From NCBI GenBank assembly GCA_028820845.1, contig JAPPII010000047.1, forward strand, positions 1 to 64,000: a stretch of 64,000 nt of DNA, written 5' to 3'. The stretch comes from Candidatus Poribacteria bacterium. GTDB taxonomy: Bacteria > Poribacteria > WGA-4E > WGA-3G. The position numbers and the translations under genes were made by a program. Shown here in pieces: positions 30,470 to 40,049 of the stretch. Below the pieces are notes generated by a model. The model saw nothing but the letters and a program-made list of their open reading frames with translations, was not told the origin of the DNA and searched no databases. The stretch's first letter is position 1. Every line of letters begins with the position of its first letter.

Positions 30470-32472
30470 TGATAGATTTTTGGTATGTTGCGCGCTCGCT
30501 TGGGATCCTGTGCTTAATTATGGCAATCAGCAGCCAATCATCAGCAGTCGGTCAAGAACGGTTTGTGGAAACCGAAAGCAATACGCAACCACCATACACT
30601 GAAAGCCGAAAGCTGAAAGCCGAAAGCCAATATGATGAGGCGAATATCGTACGCAGTCTCGTCATCAGCGGGAATAACTCATTTTCCGACCAACAAATTC
30701 GCGCCCTGATGGGGACAGATGTCTGGAGTGTCTATGATGAGACCCTTCTGAAAGCGGATTTTGAAGCGATCGTCCGTTTCTATCGGGAGAATGGCTATCA
30801 GTTCGCTCGCATTATTGAAGAGCAACTCTCTGTAAAGAAATTCGGAGATGGTATTTACCTGGGTATCGAAATTGATGAAGGTAACATTGGACAGATTCTC
30901 GTAAGCGGTAATATACAGACGAAGGAGGAGGTAATTCGGCGTGAACTTCTATTTGCGGAAGGAGATATCTATACAGAAGCAGATAGAATAGAGAGTGAGC
31001 AGATTCTGCGGCGTAAGACGTATATTGGTGCTGCAAAGGTGGATGCCCAGTGGGATGAACTCTCAAAAAGGGTTATCGTTCATGCAAGTATTACGGAACT
31101 CTTGTCGTTCCCATTCGGAGCAGACTTGAACCTGAACAACCAGAAAAGGTACTGGCTACTACAATTTCGGGATCCAAACCTGTTCGGTTCGGGGCAAAGT
31201 ACCTTGTGGCGTTACGAAAGGATTAGCGAAATTGGCGAGAGGACGCGGAGCCTTGTGAGAGGTAGATATTCCAACCCTCGCCTTTTTAATTCACACTGGA
31301 ATTTTGACGGTGAATATATCCAGAAGCGAGATGGGGACTCTTTACTTGTATTGTTAGAACGTCCACAATATACATTGAAAAGTCGATGGAGTGCAAGTAT
31401 CCGTTTTTCTGAATCGGTCAATCCCGTAACTTGGTATGAAAACGGACGAGAAACCGATAGGTTTGAGCAAAATTTACAAGGCGCCTTTGCAAATGTGCAA
31501 CGCTACTTCGGGGACAGACGGCAACAGAACTATATAGGGCTCTGGGCGACCTCACGGCGTTTGAAATATGTGTTACTTGACAAATCAGTTGAATCAGGAG
31601 CGATGTTAGAAGAGCGCGATATAAAGCGGGTTGGTTTCACGCTGGGTAGAAAACACACCGCATATCACAAAACTCGGTTTCTCCAACGGATGGGACAAGA
31701 GGAGAATTTTCTCGTCGGTGCGCAATACGCGCTGTCTCTTGGGTATGCTTCGCCATTATATGGCTCTGACCGAACAGAATCTTACGCTGAATTGGCTGTC
31801 GGTTCGGGGTGGATGAAAGGAGATCGGTTTTTTGGTCTCACAACAGTCGCACTTAACACAAACTTGACGAGTCGAATTGAACGGTCTGTTCTCCAGGCAC
31901 GGACTTCTTGGTTTTATACAGATGTATTTAATACCGGTGATATCTATACGCTTGAAAGGGGTTTTAGAGAGAATGGCCTCTTTGACTTTCATCAGACATT
32001 TGTTGCGCAGCTGACAACAGAGATGCAGTTCGGATGGAGTGGGCGGAGTCAAGTCCTTTTGGGGGCTTTTAATGGTTTGCGCGGTTATGATTATAGACAA
32101 TTCAACGGAGAGAAGCTCGTCCTATTGAATCTTGAGAGTCGCACTGTATTTGGTGGCACAATTTTCCACAAAATGGACGAAGCTCTCGCAGCGGTAGCGA
32201 CGTTTGTGGCGCGCCCGTTTATTGATAGACCTGTACACCTTGGATTCATATTAAGCGGCGTTGTGTTCGCTGATATTGGATATATCTGGAATGGAAGAAA
32301 CAGTTTTGATTTGGCGGCACCAAAGCGGAGTGTGGGATTTGGATTGCGGAGTAGCCTCTCTCAGTTTAGTGGTACGGGCATTCTTCGGGTAGAATTTGCG
32401 TTTCCGCTCGATCCGCCTTTCGCGCCATCGCTTAAACCTCGGATTTTTTATGGTCAGGAACGCACATTTTAA
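30469..32472 (+). CDS. Omp85/BamA-TamA-like outer-membrane protein
   Basis: 667 aa. A signal peptide is followed by two POTRA-like domains (about 60-140 and 141-215; the first starts VRSLVISGNNSFSDQQIRAL). A C-terminal beta barrel follows (about 220-667), with the conserved lid-loop type sequence FNGLRGYDYRQF near 535-546, matching the VRGF/Y motif of Omp85 proteins. It probably inserts or exports proteins across the outer membrane. The N-terminal region between signal peptide and POTRA contains repeat-encoded residues (SSQSSAVG and YTESRKLKAESQ). It overlaps the BatA/VWA gene by one base, so the two surface proteins are co-translated. Confidence 0.88.
30599..30626 (+). repeat. 14-bp repeat in the Omp85-like gene
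   Basis: Two copies of CTGAAAGCCGAAAG, each made of two heptamers, just downstream of the signal-peptide region. A shorter heptamer tract lies at about 30524-30553. Confidence 0.85.
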
Positions 32473-32546
32473 CTGGCTGTCAGGGGTCAGCCTCAGTAAC
32501 CCGTTGGCGGTTGCAAACGTTTGTAATTCCGAGGAGGTTCTCTGGA

Positions 32547-32581
32547 CTGATAACTGATAACCGATAACTGATAACTGATAA
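32547..32581. repeat. CTGATAA heptamer tract
   Basis: Five head-to-tail heptamers (CTGATAA four times, CCGATAA once) directly upstream of the DUF6785 gene start, so the tract occupies the position of its leader. Confidence 0.9.
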
Positions 32582-32588
32582 CTACAAA

Positions 32589-34496
32589 ATGAACTCTTCG
32601 GATCGCATATCAACCGAAAATATTACATGGCGAGCGATTTTGTTGGGGTTGTTATCGCTCCCGCTCAACATTTACCTTGTTGTTCAGACGGAGACAGTCT
32701 GGACGACACAGTATCCTACCACGATGGCGATTTTCTTTAACGCCGTCTTCACGCTCTTCCTTATTGCTATTCTCAATCTGCTCTTAACACGTTATCTACC
32801 GAAATGGCAACTCACGCAAGCAGAGATGCTAACGGTGTATCTCATGGTAACGCTGGCGTGTGTCGTCTGTGGACACGACCTTTTGCAGGCGACGATGTGT
32901 GTCTTGGGACACGCGGCGTGGTTTGCGACACCCGAGAATGAATGGCAATCGCTTTTCTTCCGCTATATTCCGGACTGGATTGCTGTGATGAACCGCCGCG
33001 CCTTAACCGGCTACTATGAAGGCACCTCAAACCTATTTGAGACAGATCATATTCAGGCATGGCTCACCCCAGTATTGGCATGGTTGGTTTTCTTCTCTGC
33101 TTTAGCATTCTCTATGATGATGCTGAGTGTAATCCTCCGTAAACAGTGGATTGAACACGAAAAGCTGAGTTACCCAATCATCTTGCTCCCTTATGAAATG
33201 ACAAAACACAGAGATTTCTACCGAAACCGATTGCTCTGGATAGGTTTCGCTATCGGATGTGGGATCGATTTGCTCAATGGAATTAGTTTTCTCTATCCTT
33301 ACGTCCCGAGCCTTCCTATCCGTCACGACATTGGCATCTTGTTCACAGAAAAACCGCTGAATGCTATCGGTTCAACACCTATCCATCTAAACCCTTACGC
33401 CATCGGCATAGGTTTTTTAATGCCGCTGGATTTGTCGCTCTCTTGCTGGTTGTTTTACCTGTTCTGGAAGGCACAACTCGTTTTCGGAGCGATGACAGGA
33501 ATGAATCAGACCCCTGGCTATCCGCATATTGATATGCAATCAACTGGTGCGTATTTTGGTCTCTGTTTCTTCGCGCTTTGGATAACACACAAGCATCTCT
33601 GGCAGGTTGCCCGCAATATTTTAGGTTTGAAAACAAACATTGATATAACAAATGAACCGATGGGATACCGGAGCGCGTTTGTTGGATTCTTGGTGGGTAT
33701 GGCAGTTGTGTTTGGATTTTGTTTGAAGGCAGGGATGTCGTGGTGGGGCGTACTTGGGTTTTTCAGTATCCAATTTATACTTGTTTTAGCGTTTACACGG
33801 ATGCGTGCGGAACTCGGGACCCCGACGATGGATTTCTATCGTGCGGGTCCTGGTATTTTTCTGACTTCACTTGTTGGTTCCAGAAAGATTGGTCCGCCAA
33901 CGTTGACAGGCTTCGCGTTCCTTTACGGGTTCACGCGCAACTATCGTTCGCAACCGATGCCGAACCAATTGGAGGGCTTTAAACTCGCTGATAGAGGCGG
34001 CATCAACACGCGTCAAATTCTGTGGGTGATGTGGGGTGCGACGGTCATCGGGTTAGCTATTGGATTTGTTGCGTTCCTGCACGCGGGTTATAAACATGGA
34101 AGTTTAGGGACATGGCGCGGGCAGGAGGCGTTCAGTGACCTACAACGCTGGTTGACCCTTCCGAACGATACGGACTGGGGACGTATGGGATTTTTCGGCT
34201 TTGGTATCACTCTGACGCTCACGACGCTCTTTATGCGTCTGCGGTTTATTTGGTGGCAGCTGCATCCGTTGGCTTATCCGCTTGCGGGGAATTGGAATTT
34301 CGGTCGGCTTTGGTTTCCGGTATTTCTGGCGTGGTTGCTAAAATCTATACTGATTCGCCACGGTGGGATTGGTGCGTATCGCCGAACACTGCCCCTGTTT
34401 TTAGGGACAATGCTCGGCGAATTCGTGATGGGGAGTATTTGGGCAATTTTAGGACTGTTTCTCGGACAGCGGATGTATTCGTTTAAGCATTGGTAG
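32589..34496 (+). CDS. DUF6785-type polytopic membrane protein
   Basis: 635 aa with about 12 to 14 hydrophobic helices spread over the whole length, for example about 15-35, 48-68, 88-105 and 155-180. Conserved polar signatures are present, including WIEHEKLSYPIILLPYEM and RMRAELGTPTMDFYRAGPG. The architecture matches the DUF6784/DUF6785 proteins common in Poribacteria-type and planctomycete-like genomes, distantly like oligopeptide-type transporters. Substrate and direction are unknown. No good ribosome binding site precedes the ATG, which stands 7 bp behind a heptamer tract. Confidence 0.8.
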   Translation: MNSSDRISTENITWRAILLGLLSLPLNIYLVVQTETVWTTQYPTTMAIFFNAVFTLFLIAILNLLLTRYLPKWQLTQAEMLTVYLMVTLACVVCGHDLLQATMCVLGHAAWFATPENEWQSLFFRYIPDWIAVMNRRALTGYYEGTSNLFETDHIQAWLTPVLAWLVFFSALAFSMMMLSVILRKQWIEHEKLSYPIILLPYEMTKHRDFYRNRLLWIGFAIGCGIDLLNGISFLYPYVPSLPIRHDIGILFTEKPLNAIGSTPIHLNPYAIGIGFLMPLDLSLSCWLFYLFWKAQLVFGAMTGMNQTPGYPHIDMQSTGAYFGLCFFALWITHKHLWQVARNILGLKTNIDITNEPMGYRSAFVGFLVGMAVVFGFCLKAGMSWWGVLGFFSIQFILVLAFTRMRAELGTPTMDFYRAGPGIFLTSLVGSRKIGPPTLTGFAFLYGFTRNYRSQPMPNQLEGFKLADRGGINTRQILWVMWGATVIGLAIGFVAFLHAGYKHGSLGTWRGQEAFSDLQRWLTLPNDTDWGRMGFFGFGITLTLTTLFMRLRFIWWQLHPLAYPLAGNWNFGRLWFPVFLAWLLKSILIRHGGIGAYRRTLPLFLGTMLGEFVMGSIWAILGLFLGQRMYSFKHW

Positions 34497-34527
34497 GCGG
34501 TTGGTAGTTAGCACTCAGAGAGCCTAC

Positions 34528-35608
34528 TTAATCCGATATTTTCTGTAAACGGATACCACCACCAGAGGTGCGCAATTTCATCAGGGGACCCCCGCCGTTT
34601 ATGCTCCCTTTCAACCTATTTTTTGGAACTTTTCCCTGAATGGTGGATGCTACTGCAAAGTCTGTTGAGACGCTCCCGCCGCTGGTTGTGGCGTCCACAT
34701 CAATTGCGATATCTGGGATGAGGATAACAGTTATGTTACCGCCGGATGTGCGCAAACTACATTCATCGTGAAGTTGTGCTGTTAGAAGGGCTTGGATAGA
34801 ACCGCCTGAGGTTCTGGCATTTACAGTCCCGATGGTGCTCCCCAGTTTGATGCTACCTCCCGAGGTATGAACATCTACGTCTCCACTACACTTCTCAACC
34901 TTGATACTACCCCCGGATGTTTTGCCCCAAACGGAGCCCTGAATGTCCCCAAAGCGGATGCCCCCGCCAGAGGTTTGTGCTTGAACATCGCCTGCGACAT
35001 CGCCCACTTCAATACTACCACCAGAGGTCTTGAGATCGACAGGACTGTCACACGATGTAAGTTTGATGCTACCCCCGGATGTTCGTCCCCACACTGTCCC
35101 TGTAATGTTTCCGAAACGCAAACTGCCGCCTGAGGTCCTCGCGCGGACATCCCCGTTAAGGTCGGCTACTGAGATACTACCGCTTGCGGTATCCAAATCG
35201 ACGTTGTAATCTTTAGGCACAGTTAGTTACCTGAAAACGAATTTCGAGACGATTTAGCACTTTCCTCCAGTGCTCTCGACCTTGTTTGAATGTGCCTTCA
35301 ATACGGACACCAGTATCTTCGTTGGTGAATGCCACATCAAAATCGGCAAGTGCCTCTTTTGCAGCAGATCTGCTCAACGGCTTTGCTGCCTTTGTGACGA
35401 CGATCTTAACCTGATCCCCTTCAGCGGTTTGGACATCAATTGCACCAAACTCTGAGACAAGGGTTAGGCTACCACCCGAATTAACGCTATATGCTTTTTC
35501 AATCTTGTCCACAATATGTTCCTCATCCGTTAAGGCTACCTCACAACCAATAGTAAAAAATAAAACCAATACCGAGAGAGAAAAGGTTAAGGTAATAAAC
35601 CGATTCAT
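34528..35608 (-). pseudogene. DUF4097-family lipoprotein gene interrupted by a 4-bp duplication
   Basis: The two minus-strand frames together make one gene. 35,608-35,213 encodes a lipoprotein signal (lipobox FTIGC, about residue 22) and the start of a DUF4097 adhesin-like domain, ending RFQVTNCA and stop. 35,220-34,528 continues PKDYNVDLDTASGSISV and then about ten TSGGSI/RFG repeats that form a beta-helix-like fold. Between them GTTA is doubled at 35222-35229. Removing one GTTA joins the frames as RFQVT-VPKDYNV, the expected family sequence. The undisturbed product would be about 360 aa, exported and lipid-anchored. The break could be a recent mutation, a reversible slippage event or a sequencing error. 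Confidence 0.85.
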
Positions 35609-35751
35609 AGGACATCTCCAGTGAATGTTTTCTGTTGGGTTTCTGCTGAAGGACGGGTTCCTTCAAGCGTTGGTATTCGCCAAATTGGTACGATACAGAA
35701 CAACCACGCATCCGTTGGGAAAAACCGCGCGGCTTTTCCCAACGTACGTTT

Positions 35752-36327
35752 TTAGAGTTCTTCGTTCTGTTTGACTTGTTGTGTTCTGATCTCTTGGAGG
35801 ATTTCTACAACCGTCTCCATCTGTCCTTCCAGTCTGGCAATACGTTGATCAACAGATGTGGTAGATTCCGCGTCCTCATCTTCATCAGAGGTGACTTCTA
35901 CCGTCTCGACTGTATCAGTATCAGATTTCTCTTGGGTGCGTTCCCCCAAGAAGTCTTTGAGAAAGTCAGGTACCGATTGCCGTACAACTTCACTAACATC
36001 TTTCAGTTCGTCGCCAATGGTTTTTTTCACGTTGGAGAAGTCGAAGTCGATATCAATCGTAGGACCTTCTCTAAGATATGCAGCAACTTGGTGGCAAGCA
36101 ACACTCACCTCACTAAAAGATGCCCCCGTTTCAAGGGGTTGAAACAACCCTTGAGGGACAGCACCGATCTCGCTTAAGCGGTCAAGCGCGTTGTTGACTT
36201 GCTGGGCGCACCGCTCCTCACTTTCTGAAGGATCTACTATCGGTGATGTCTCTACTACGCGAGCAGTTGTTTCCAAGAGCCGTAGAATTCCGCGAATTTC
36301 CTTTTGGGTTTCGTGTTCGTTAGACAT
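35752..36327 (-). CDS. Uncharacterised acidic coiled-coil protein, 191 aa
   Basis: AAGGAGA precedes the ATG. It is a soluble, acidic protein with no signal peptide or membrane segment. It is helical at the N terminus. A stretch at about 125-160 is rich in Glu, Asp, Ser and Thr and low in complexity. The C-terminal heptads (RIARLEGQMETVVEILQEIRTQ) predict a coiled coil. I recognise no family; oligomerisation through the C terminus is inferred. The leader downstream of 36,328 contains two diverged copies of an approximately 45-bp block (both with TATAGAGTC and AAAAAGATAG-like cores, near 36358 and 36438), of unknown meaning. Confidence 0.75.
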   Translation of the reverse strand: MSNEHETQKEIRGILRLLETTARVVETSPIVDPSESEERCAQQVNNALDRLSEIGAVPQGLFQPLETGASFSEVSVACHQVAAYLREGPTIDIDFDFSNVKKTIGDELKDVSEVVRQSVPDFLKDFLGERTQEKSDTDTVETVEVTSDEDEDAESTTSVDQRIARLEGQMETVVEILQEIRTQQVKQNEEL

Positions 36328-36510
36328 GATTGTCTCCTTTTTATGGGCATTTGCCTATATAGAGTCCGTTAAGGCTAAAAAGGATAGCGAAAAATAGTTG
36401 GTGGCTGTCAACCACTCCTGCCTTTTGAGCCTATCTGCCCATATAGAGTCACCCGAGGATAAAAAGATAGTGGAAAATTTAAAAGGAACGCGAATTCGGA
36501 TATTTAGACA

Positions 36511-37725
36511 TTAGGAGGGGTCCGATTTTAGTTCACCGACATTCCGGCGGATTTTTATTACTGCCTTAATAATGTCCTCTATGTCCTCCTCGCTTGCCAT
36601 CAGGACATTTTGACTTAAGGAGAGACCGGTTTGGCATATCTTCTCAGTCTCAGGACAATGCACATCGGTATAATTGAGGTCTTGACCGAAAAGATTAGAG
36701 GTAAGAAAAGAGGCGCGATACATCGGCGTTGTATACCAATATCCCATGGGTATCCCCTCTGCACGCATTGCTTTGAGAAATGTTTCACGTGAAATGTCTT
36801 CAAATTCCTCAGCATCAAAGAGTGCTTTATAGCCGTGGCACCCGCCCCGCGTTGCACGTGGATCGAGAGGTGTGACTTTGATGCCGGGAACCTCGCCGAG
36901 CCACCCATCTAACCATCGCATATTTTTATGGCGATAGTTGGTTTCATCTTCAAGTCGAGTTATACGCGAGAGGAGGAGGCCGGCTTGCCACTCAGTCATA
37001 CGGAAATTGCCGCCGAAGGGTTCTGCCTCGCCGAATTCAGCATCGGGGAGTGTGCGTCCACAATTATGGAGTGCATACGCGCGTTCGTAGAGTTCCCGGT
37101 CGTTGATGAGAACGATACCGCCTTCACCGGCGCAAAGGTTCTTTGACGATTGGAAACTGAAGCATCCGAAATGTCCCCAGCTGCCGACACCTCGCCCGCG
37201 CCACTCGGCACCGTGTGCCTGCGCGCAATCCTCGACGATTTTAAGGTTGTGCCGATTTGCGATGTCAACCAATGCGTCAAGATCGGCTGGATATCCGGCG
37301 ATATGAACCGGTAAAATCGCCTTTGTTTTTTCGGTGATAGCGGCTTCAACTTTTGAAGGATCCAACAGGAAACTATCTGGTGCGGTATCCACAAAAACAG
37401 GAACGGCATGCGTCATGAGGATCGCGACGACTGTTGCCTGGAAGGTATAGGGTGTGGTAATGACCTCATCACCCGGACAAACGCCAGCGGCTTTCAGGGC
37501 GACATAGAGTGCTGATGTCCCACTATTGACACAAACGCCATACTTCGCGCCTTGGAATTCAGCGAACTGTTGCGCGAATTCTGGAACCTTTGGTCCGCCA
37601 ACGCCCCACTGTCCACTTTTGTAAATTGCTTCAAACGCCTCAATATCGGCAGGGTCCTGCGTGGGCCATGTCGGATAGGGATCCGTGCGGACAGGTTCAC
37701 CGCCGTTTATTGCTAATGTTGCCAT
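36511..37725 (-). CDS. DegT/DnrJ/EryC1/StrS-family aminotransferase
   Basis: 404 aa, preceded by GGGGGA. PLP-dependent sugar aminotransferase fold. The Schiff-base lysine is K195 (FQSSKNL), the pyridine-binding Asp is D166 (VEDCAQAHGA), and the phosphate-contacting NSGTSALYVAL is at about 67-77. Such enzymes transaminate keto-sugars for nucleotide-sugar or antibiotic pathways; distant relatives act on inositols. No other sugar-biosynthesis gene is next to it, so the substrate cannot be inferred. Gene length and motifs are intact. Confidence 0.93.
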   Translation of the reverse strand: MATLAINGGEPVRTDPYPTWPTQDPADIEAFEAIYKSGQWGVGGPKVPEFAQQFAEFQGAKYGVCVNSGTSALYVALKAAGVCPGDEVITTPYTFQATVVAILMTHAVPVFVDTAPDSFLLDPSKVEAAITEKTKAILPVHIAGYPADLDALVDIANRHNLKIVEDCAQAHGAEWRGRGVGSWGHFGCFSFQSSKNLCAGEGGIVLINDRELYERAYALHNCGRTLPDAEFGEAEPFGGNFRMTEWQAGLLLSRITRLEDETNYRHKNMRWLDGWLGEVPGIKVTPLDPRATRGGCHGYKALFDAEEFEDISRETFLKAMRAEGIPMGYWYTTPMYRASFLTSNLFGQDLNYTDVHCPETEKICQTGLSLSQNVLMASEEDIEDIIKAVIKIRRNVGELKSDPS

Positions 37726-38039
37726 ATCTTCGTCCCCCTTCGATTCCTAAAGAACGTAATGCTGATTGTCTGAACAAGAGTTTATGGGATTAATGGATTT
37801 TCAGGATTATGGATCCTGCTTAATTGAGGATTGCTTTTTCCGAATGGACGTTGATGGACGTGCATTCGGCGTTGATCCTCTAAGCACTTACAAGGATAAC
37901 ATGTTTGGCAAAGCGCGTCAAGTAGGACGTTCAATTCTAAAAAACTTGACTTTTGATTGCTTATGTAGTATGCTATATTAAACAAGTGGAAACAGCCAAT
38001 GCCTGCCAAAGACATCAGCAGAATAAAGGGGAAAAGAAA
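37726..38039. other. Divergent intergenic region
   Basis: It holds the upstream sequence of the aminotransferase gene on one side and the promoter of the 82-aa protein on the other. A degenerate GGATT-type repeat lies at about 37788-37817. No supported coding sequence was found. Confidence 0.55.
37946..37974 (+). promoter_or_regulatory. Probable promoter of the 82-aa coiled-coil protein
   Basis: TTGACT at 37946-37951 and TATGCT at 37969-37974, spacer 17 bp. An AAGGGGA ribosome binding site follows before the ATG at 38,040. Confidence 0.5.
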
Positions 38040-38288
38040 ATGGACACTCGGGAGTTATATGAATTGCTGTCAAAGCAGATAACTGAAATGGACGCCCGGT
38101 TCACGAGGCAGTTTGAGGCCCTCGATAATCGGCTTGAGACGCTCGATAATCGGCTCCGGAATGTTGAAATAGATGTTGCTGAAATTAAAGGACAGAAAGC
38201 CGGGTGGGAATCTGCTCGAAATTGGGTATCTACCGGCATTGCCCTCGTTGCCCTTGGGGTCGCAATAGCAGTCGCTTTATGGAAGTAA
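38040..38288 (+). CDS. Small tail-anchored coiled-coil protein
   Basis: 82 aa from the ATG at 38,040, with AAGGGGA upstream. The N-terminal 50 residues form a coiled coil containing a duplicated heptad (LDNRLETLDNRLRN, 21-bp repeat in the DNA). The C-terminal 20 residues are a transmembrane helix ending in WK. Size and layout resemble haemolysin XhlA-type or tail-anchored proteins; a specific function cannot be given. It is transcribed opposite to the neighbouring DUF402 gene. Confidence 0.7.
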   Translation: MDTRELYELLSKQITEMDARFTRQFEALDNRLETLDNRLRNVEIDVAEIKGQKAGWESARNWVSTGIALVALGVAIAVALWK

Positions 38289-38348
38289 CCGAATAATTTG
38301 GATGGATAGCACACCGCTGGCATGTGTCTTATGTGTGAGTCGCGTTTT

Positions 38349-38909
38349 CTATAGGCATATCATGTCAGTGATGTGAGGAATTAGGTCTGCGAATTTTCCC
38401 CTCTGCACCACCTCTTGTAACCGAGATTCTAAATGTCCCGCTTCAACTTCAGCGATTAATGTTTTCATAACCTCCCACGCTTTTCTTTCCAATTCAGCAT
38501 CAATCGCACCGCCTTGAACCGCCTCTTCAAACTCATCTTCGTCTTGGATTTCATAGGTGCCGTCTGGATTTACCCAGAGGTCCAAAAAGAGGTCGGTTAT
38601 TTCAAAACAATTGAGTTTGCCCGTTGCATCTACAGTTCGCTTGACCGGCTTCATAATATCGCAGTAATAACCCGTCCATTCATTATTCAGATTATACACT
38701 TTGGCGATACCGTACCACAGACCCGTAAATACGAACCAGACTACCGGAAAGTTATCGCCTAAAACCGTATCACCATTTTGAATTATAGGTAAGGCAGGTT
38801 TAACCCGTTGCCCCGTAACAATGACTTCCTCGTCCACATAAAGCAATTGTTGGTGAGATCGATTTACCCGATTCGGAGGCCATTTATAGATGAGTGTTAT
38901 GGTTTCCAT
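38349..38909 (-). CDS. DUF402-family protein, copy 1
   Basis: 186 aa. The DUF402 core is present: a WFVFTGLWYGIAKVYN segment, WTGYYCDIMKPVK, the DLFLDLWVNPDGTYEIQDEDEFE block (about 107-130) and a helical tail. Several members of this family, such as staphylococcal Ntdp, are nucleoside tri/diphosphatases that use acidic residues in the LDL...DEDE region; both are intact here. It is paralogous to the gene at 39,467 and separated from it by a coiled-coil membrane protein gene. Confidence 0.85.
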   Translation of the reverse strand: METITLIYKWPPNRVNRSHQQLLYVDEEVIVTGQRVKPALPIIQNGDTVLGDNFPVVWFVFTGLWYGIAKVYNLNNEWTGYYCDIMKPVKRTVDATGKLNCFEITDLFLDLWVNPDGTYEIQDEDEFEEAVQGGAIDAELERKAWEVMKTLIAEVEAGHLESRLQEVVQRGKFADLIPHITDMICL

Positions 38910-38933
38910 TCCAACTTCAAATCCGTATGCGTA

Positions 38934-39356
38934 TCAAGGGCCTGATTCTTTTTTCCTTAGGGGCTCCTCTACATTTATTCGTTCAATGATCATTCCGATT
39001 TGTGCCTCTAACTTTTCAATCTTTTCGGCTTGTGCTTTTTGCCCCCTTTCTCGCCACGCCATGATGATTTGAGGGAGACTAACAGTGAGGATAATCAAAG
39101 CTATTAGAGCAATTACAAAATTAGATATCAGGTTTAATCGCTTATCCATTTCTTCGACTTTGTCGGTGACGTTTTTTATTTTTAGATCCACATGTTCTTT
39201 TACTCTGCCCTCGGACTCTTTGATAATTTCTTTCATTCTATCTTCGGACTCTTTGACAATTGAACGAATCTTCTCAAGGTCCTTTACAGTCAGTTCGCTG
39301 AACACAGGGGCAGTAAAAATTAAAAACGCAATGGTAGAAATTAGGATTAATTTCAT
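38934..39356 (-). CDS. Secreted coiled-coil protein with C-terminal TM helix (family A)
   Basis: 140 aa from the ATG at 39,356, preceded by AAGGAG. Signal peptide (about 1-20, ending PVFSEL), then a Lys/Glu-rich helix with repeated KESE-R-KE units, a transmembrane helix at about 80-100 followed by LPQIIMAW, and a short coiled-coil tail. It is clearly paralogous to the protein at 60,066-60,530, which shares the order signal, helical region, EMDKRL, transmembrane helix and PQII. Function unknown. It lies between two DUF402 copies in the same direction. Confidence 0.78.
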   Translation of the reverse strand: MKLILISTIAFLIFTAPVFSELTVKDLEKIRSIVKESEDRMKEIIKESEGRVKEHVDLKIKNVTDKVEEMDKRLNLISNFVIALIALIILTVSLPQIIMAWRERGQKAQAEKIEKLEAQIGMIIERINVEEPLRKKESGP

Positions 39357-39466
39357 GTTAGTCTCCTTAAATTCTTGTGTCAAACTGATGTTAATTAGTA
39401 GAATTGTATCACAGACTAACTATAACCTGCAATTAAATCGTTATAAACACGATAACTTGTGGTGGT

Positions 39467-40024
39467 CTATCGCTCAATCCAGTCTACATCTATTAAGAGA
39501 TCCGAAAGTTGCGCACTATTAATAACCGTTTGTAATCGTTGTTCTAAGTGACCGGTTTCAACTTCAGCGATTAATGTTTTCATGACATCCCACGCTTTTC
39601 TTTCCAATTCAGCGTCAATCGCATCACTTTGAACCGCCTCTTCAAACTCATCTTCGTCTTGGATTTCGTAGGTGCCGTCTGGATTTACCCAGAGGTCCAA
39701 AAAGAGGTCGGTTATTTCAAAACAATTGAGTTTGCCCGTTGCATCTACAGTTCGCTTGACCGGCTTCATAATATCGCAGTAATAACCCATCCATTCGCCA
39801 TTCAGATTGTAAACTTTCCCGACATCGTACCATAGTCCCGTAAATACGAACCAGACTACAGGAAAGTTGTCCCCTAAAACAGTCTTACCATTTTGCACGA
39901 TGGGTGCGGAGGGTCTGACACATTGAGATGTGAGAATAACCTCATCGTCCATGTAGAGCAATTGCTGTTGAAAGTGATTAACTCTGTCTGGGGGTCTTTT
40001 ATAGGTAAGTGTTACGGTTTCCAA
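39467..40024 (-). CDS. DUF402-family protein, copy 2
   Basis: 185 aa, a close paralogue of the gene at 38,349. The region encoding the acidic nucleotidase-like block is 120 bp identical at the DNA level (38554-38673 and 39669-39788). The N-terminal part and the last 25 residues are clearly diverged (HLEQRLQTVINSAQL here). The two copies may differ in regulation or partner. The family assignment and conserved LDL...DEDE block are as in copy 1. Confidence 0.85.
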   Translation of the reverse strand: METVTLTYKRPPDRVNHFQQQLLYMDDEVILTSQCVRPSAPIVQNGKTVLGDNFPVVWFVFTGLWYDVGKVYNLNGEWMGYYCDIMKPVKRTVDATGKLNCFEITDLFLDLWVNPDGTYEIQDEDEFEEAVQSDAIDAELERKAWDVMKTLIAEVETGHLEQRLQTVINSAQLSDLLIDVDWIER

Positions 40025-40049
40025 AATCCATTTTCCTTAATACTGCGAA

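Noticed and set aside
36328-36510. Transposon remnant between the 191-aa gene and the aminotransferase
   Set aside because: Two diverged copies of about 45 bp are present, but there are no inverted ends or target duplication.
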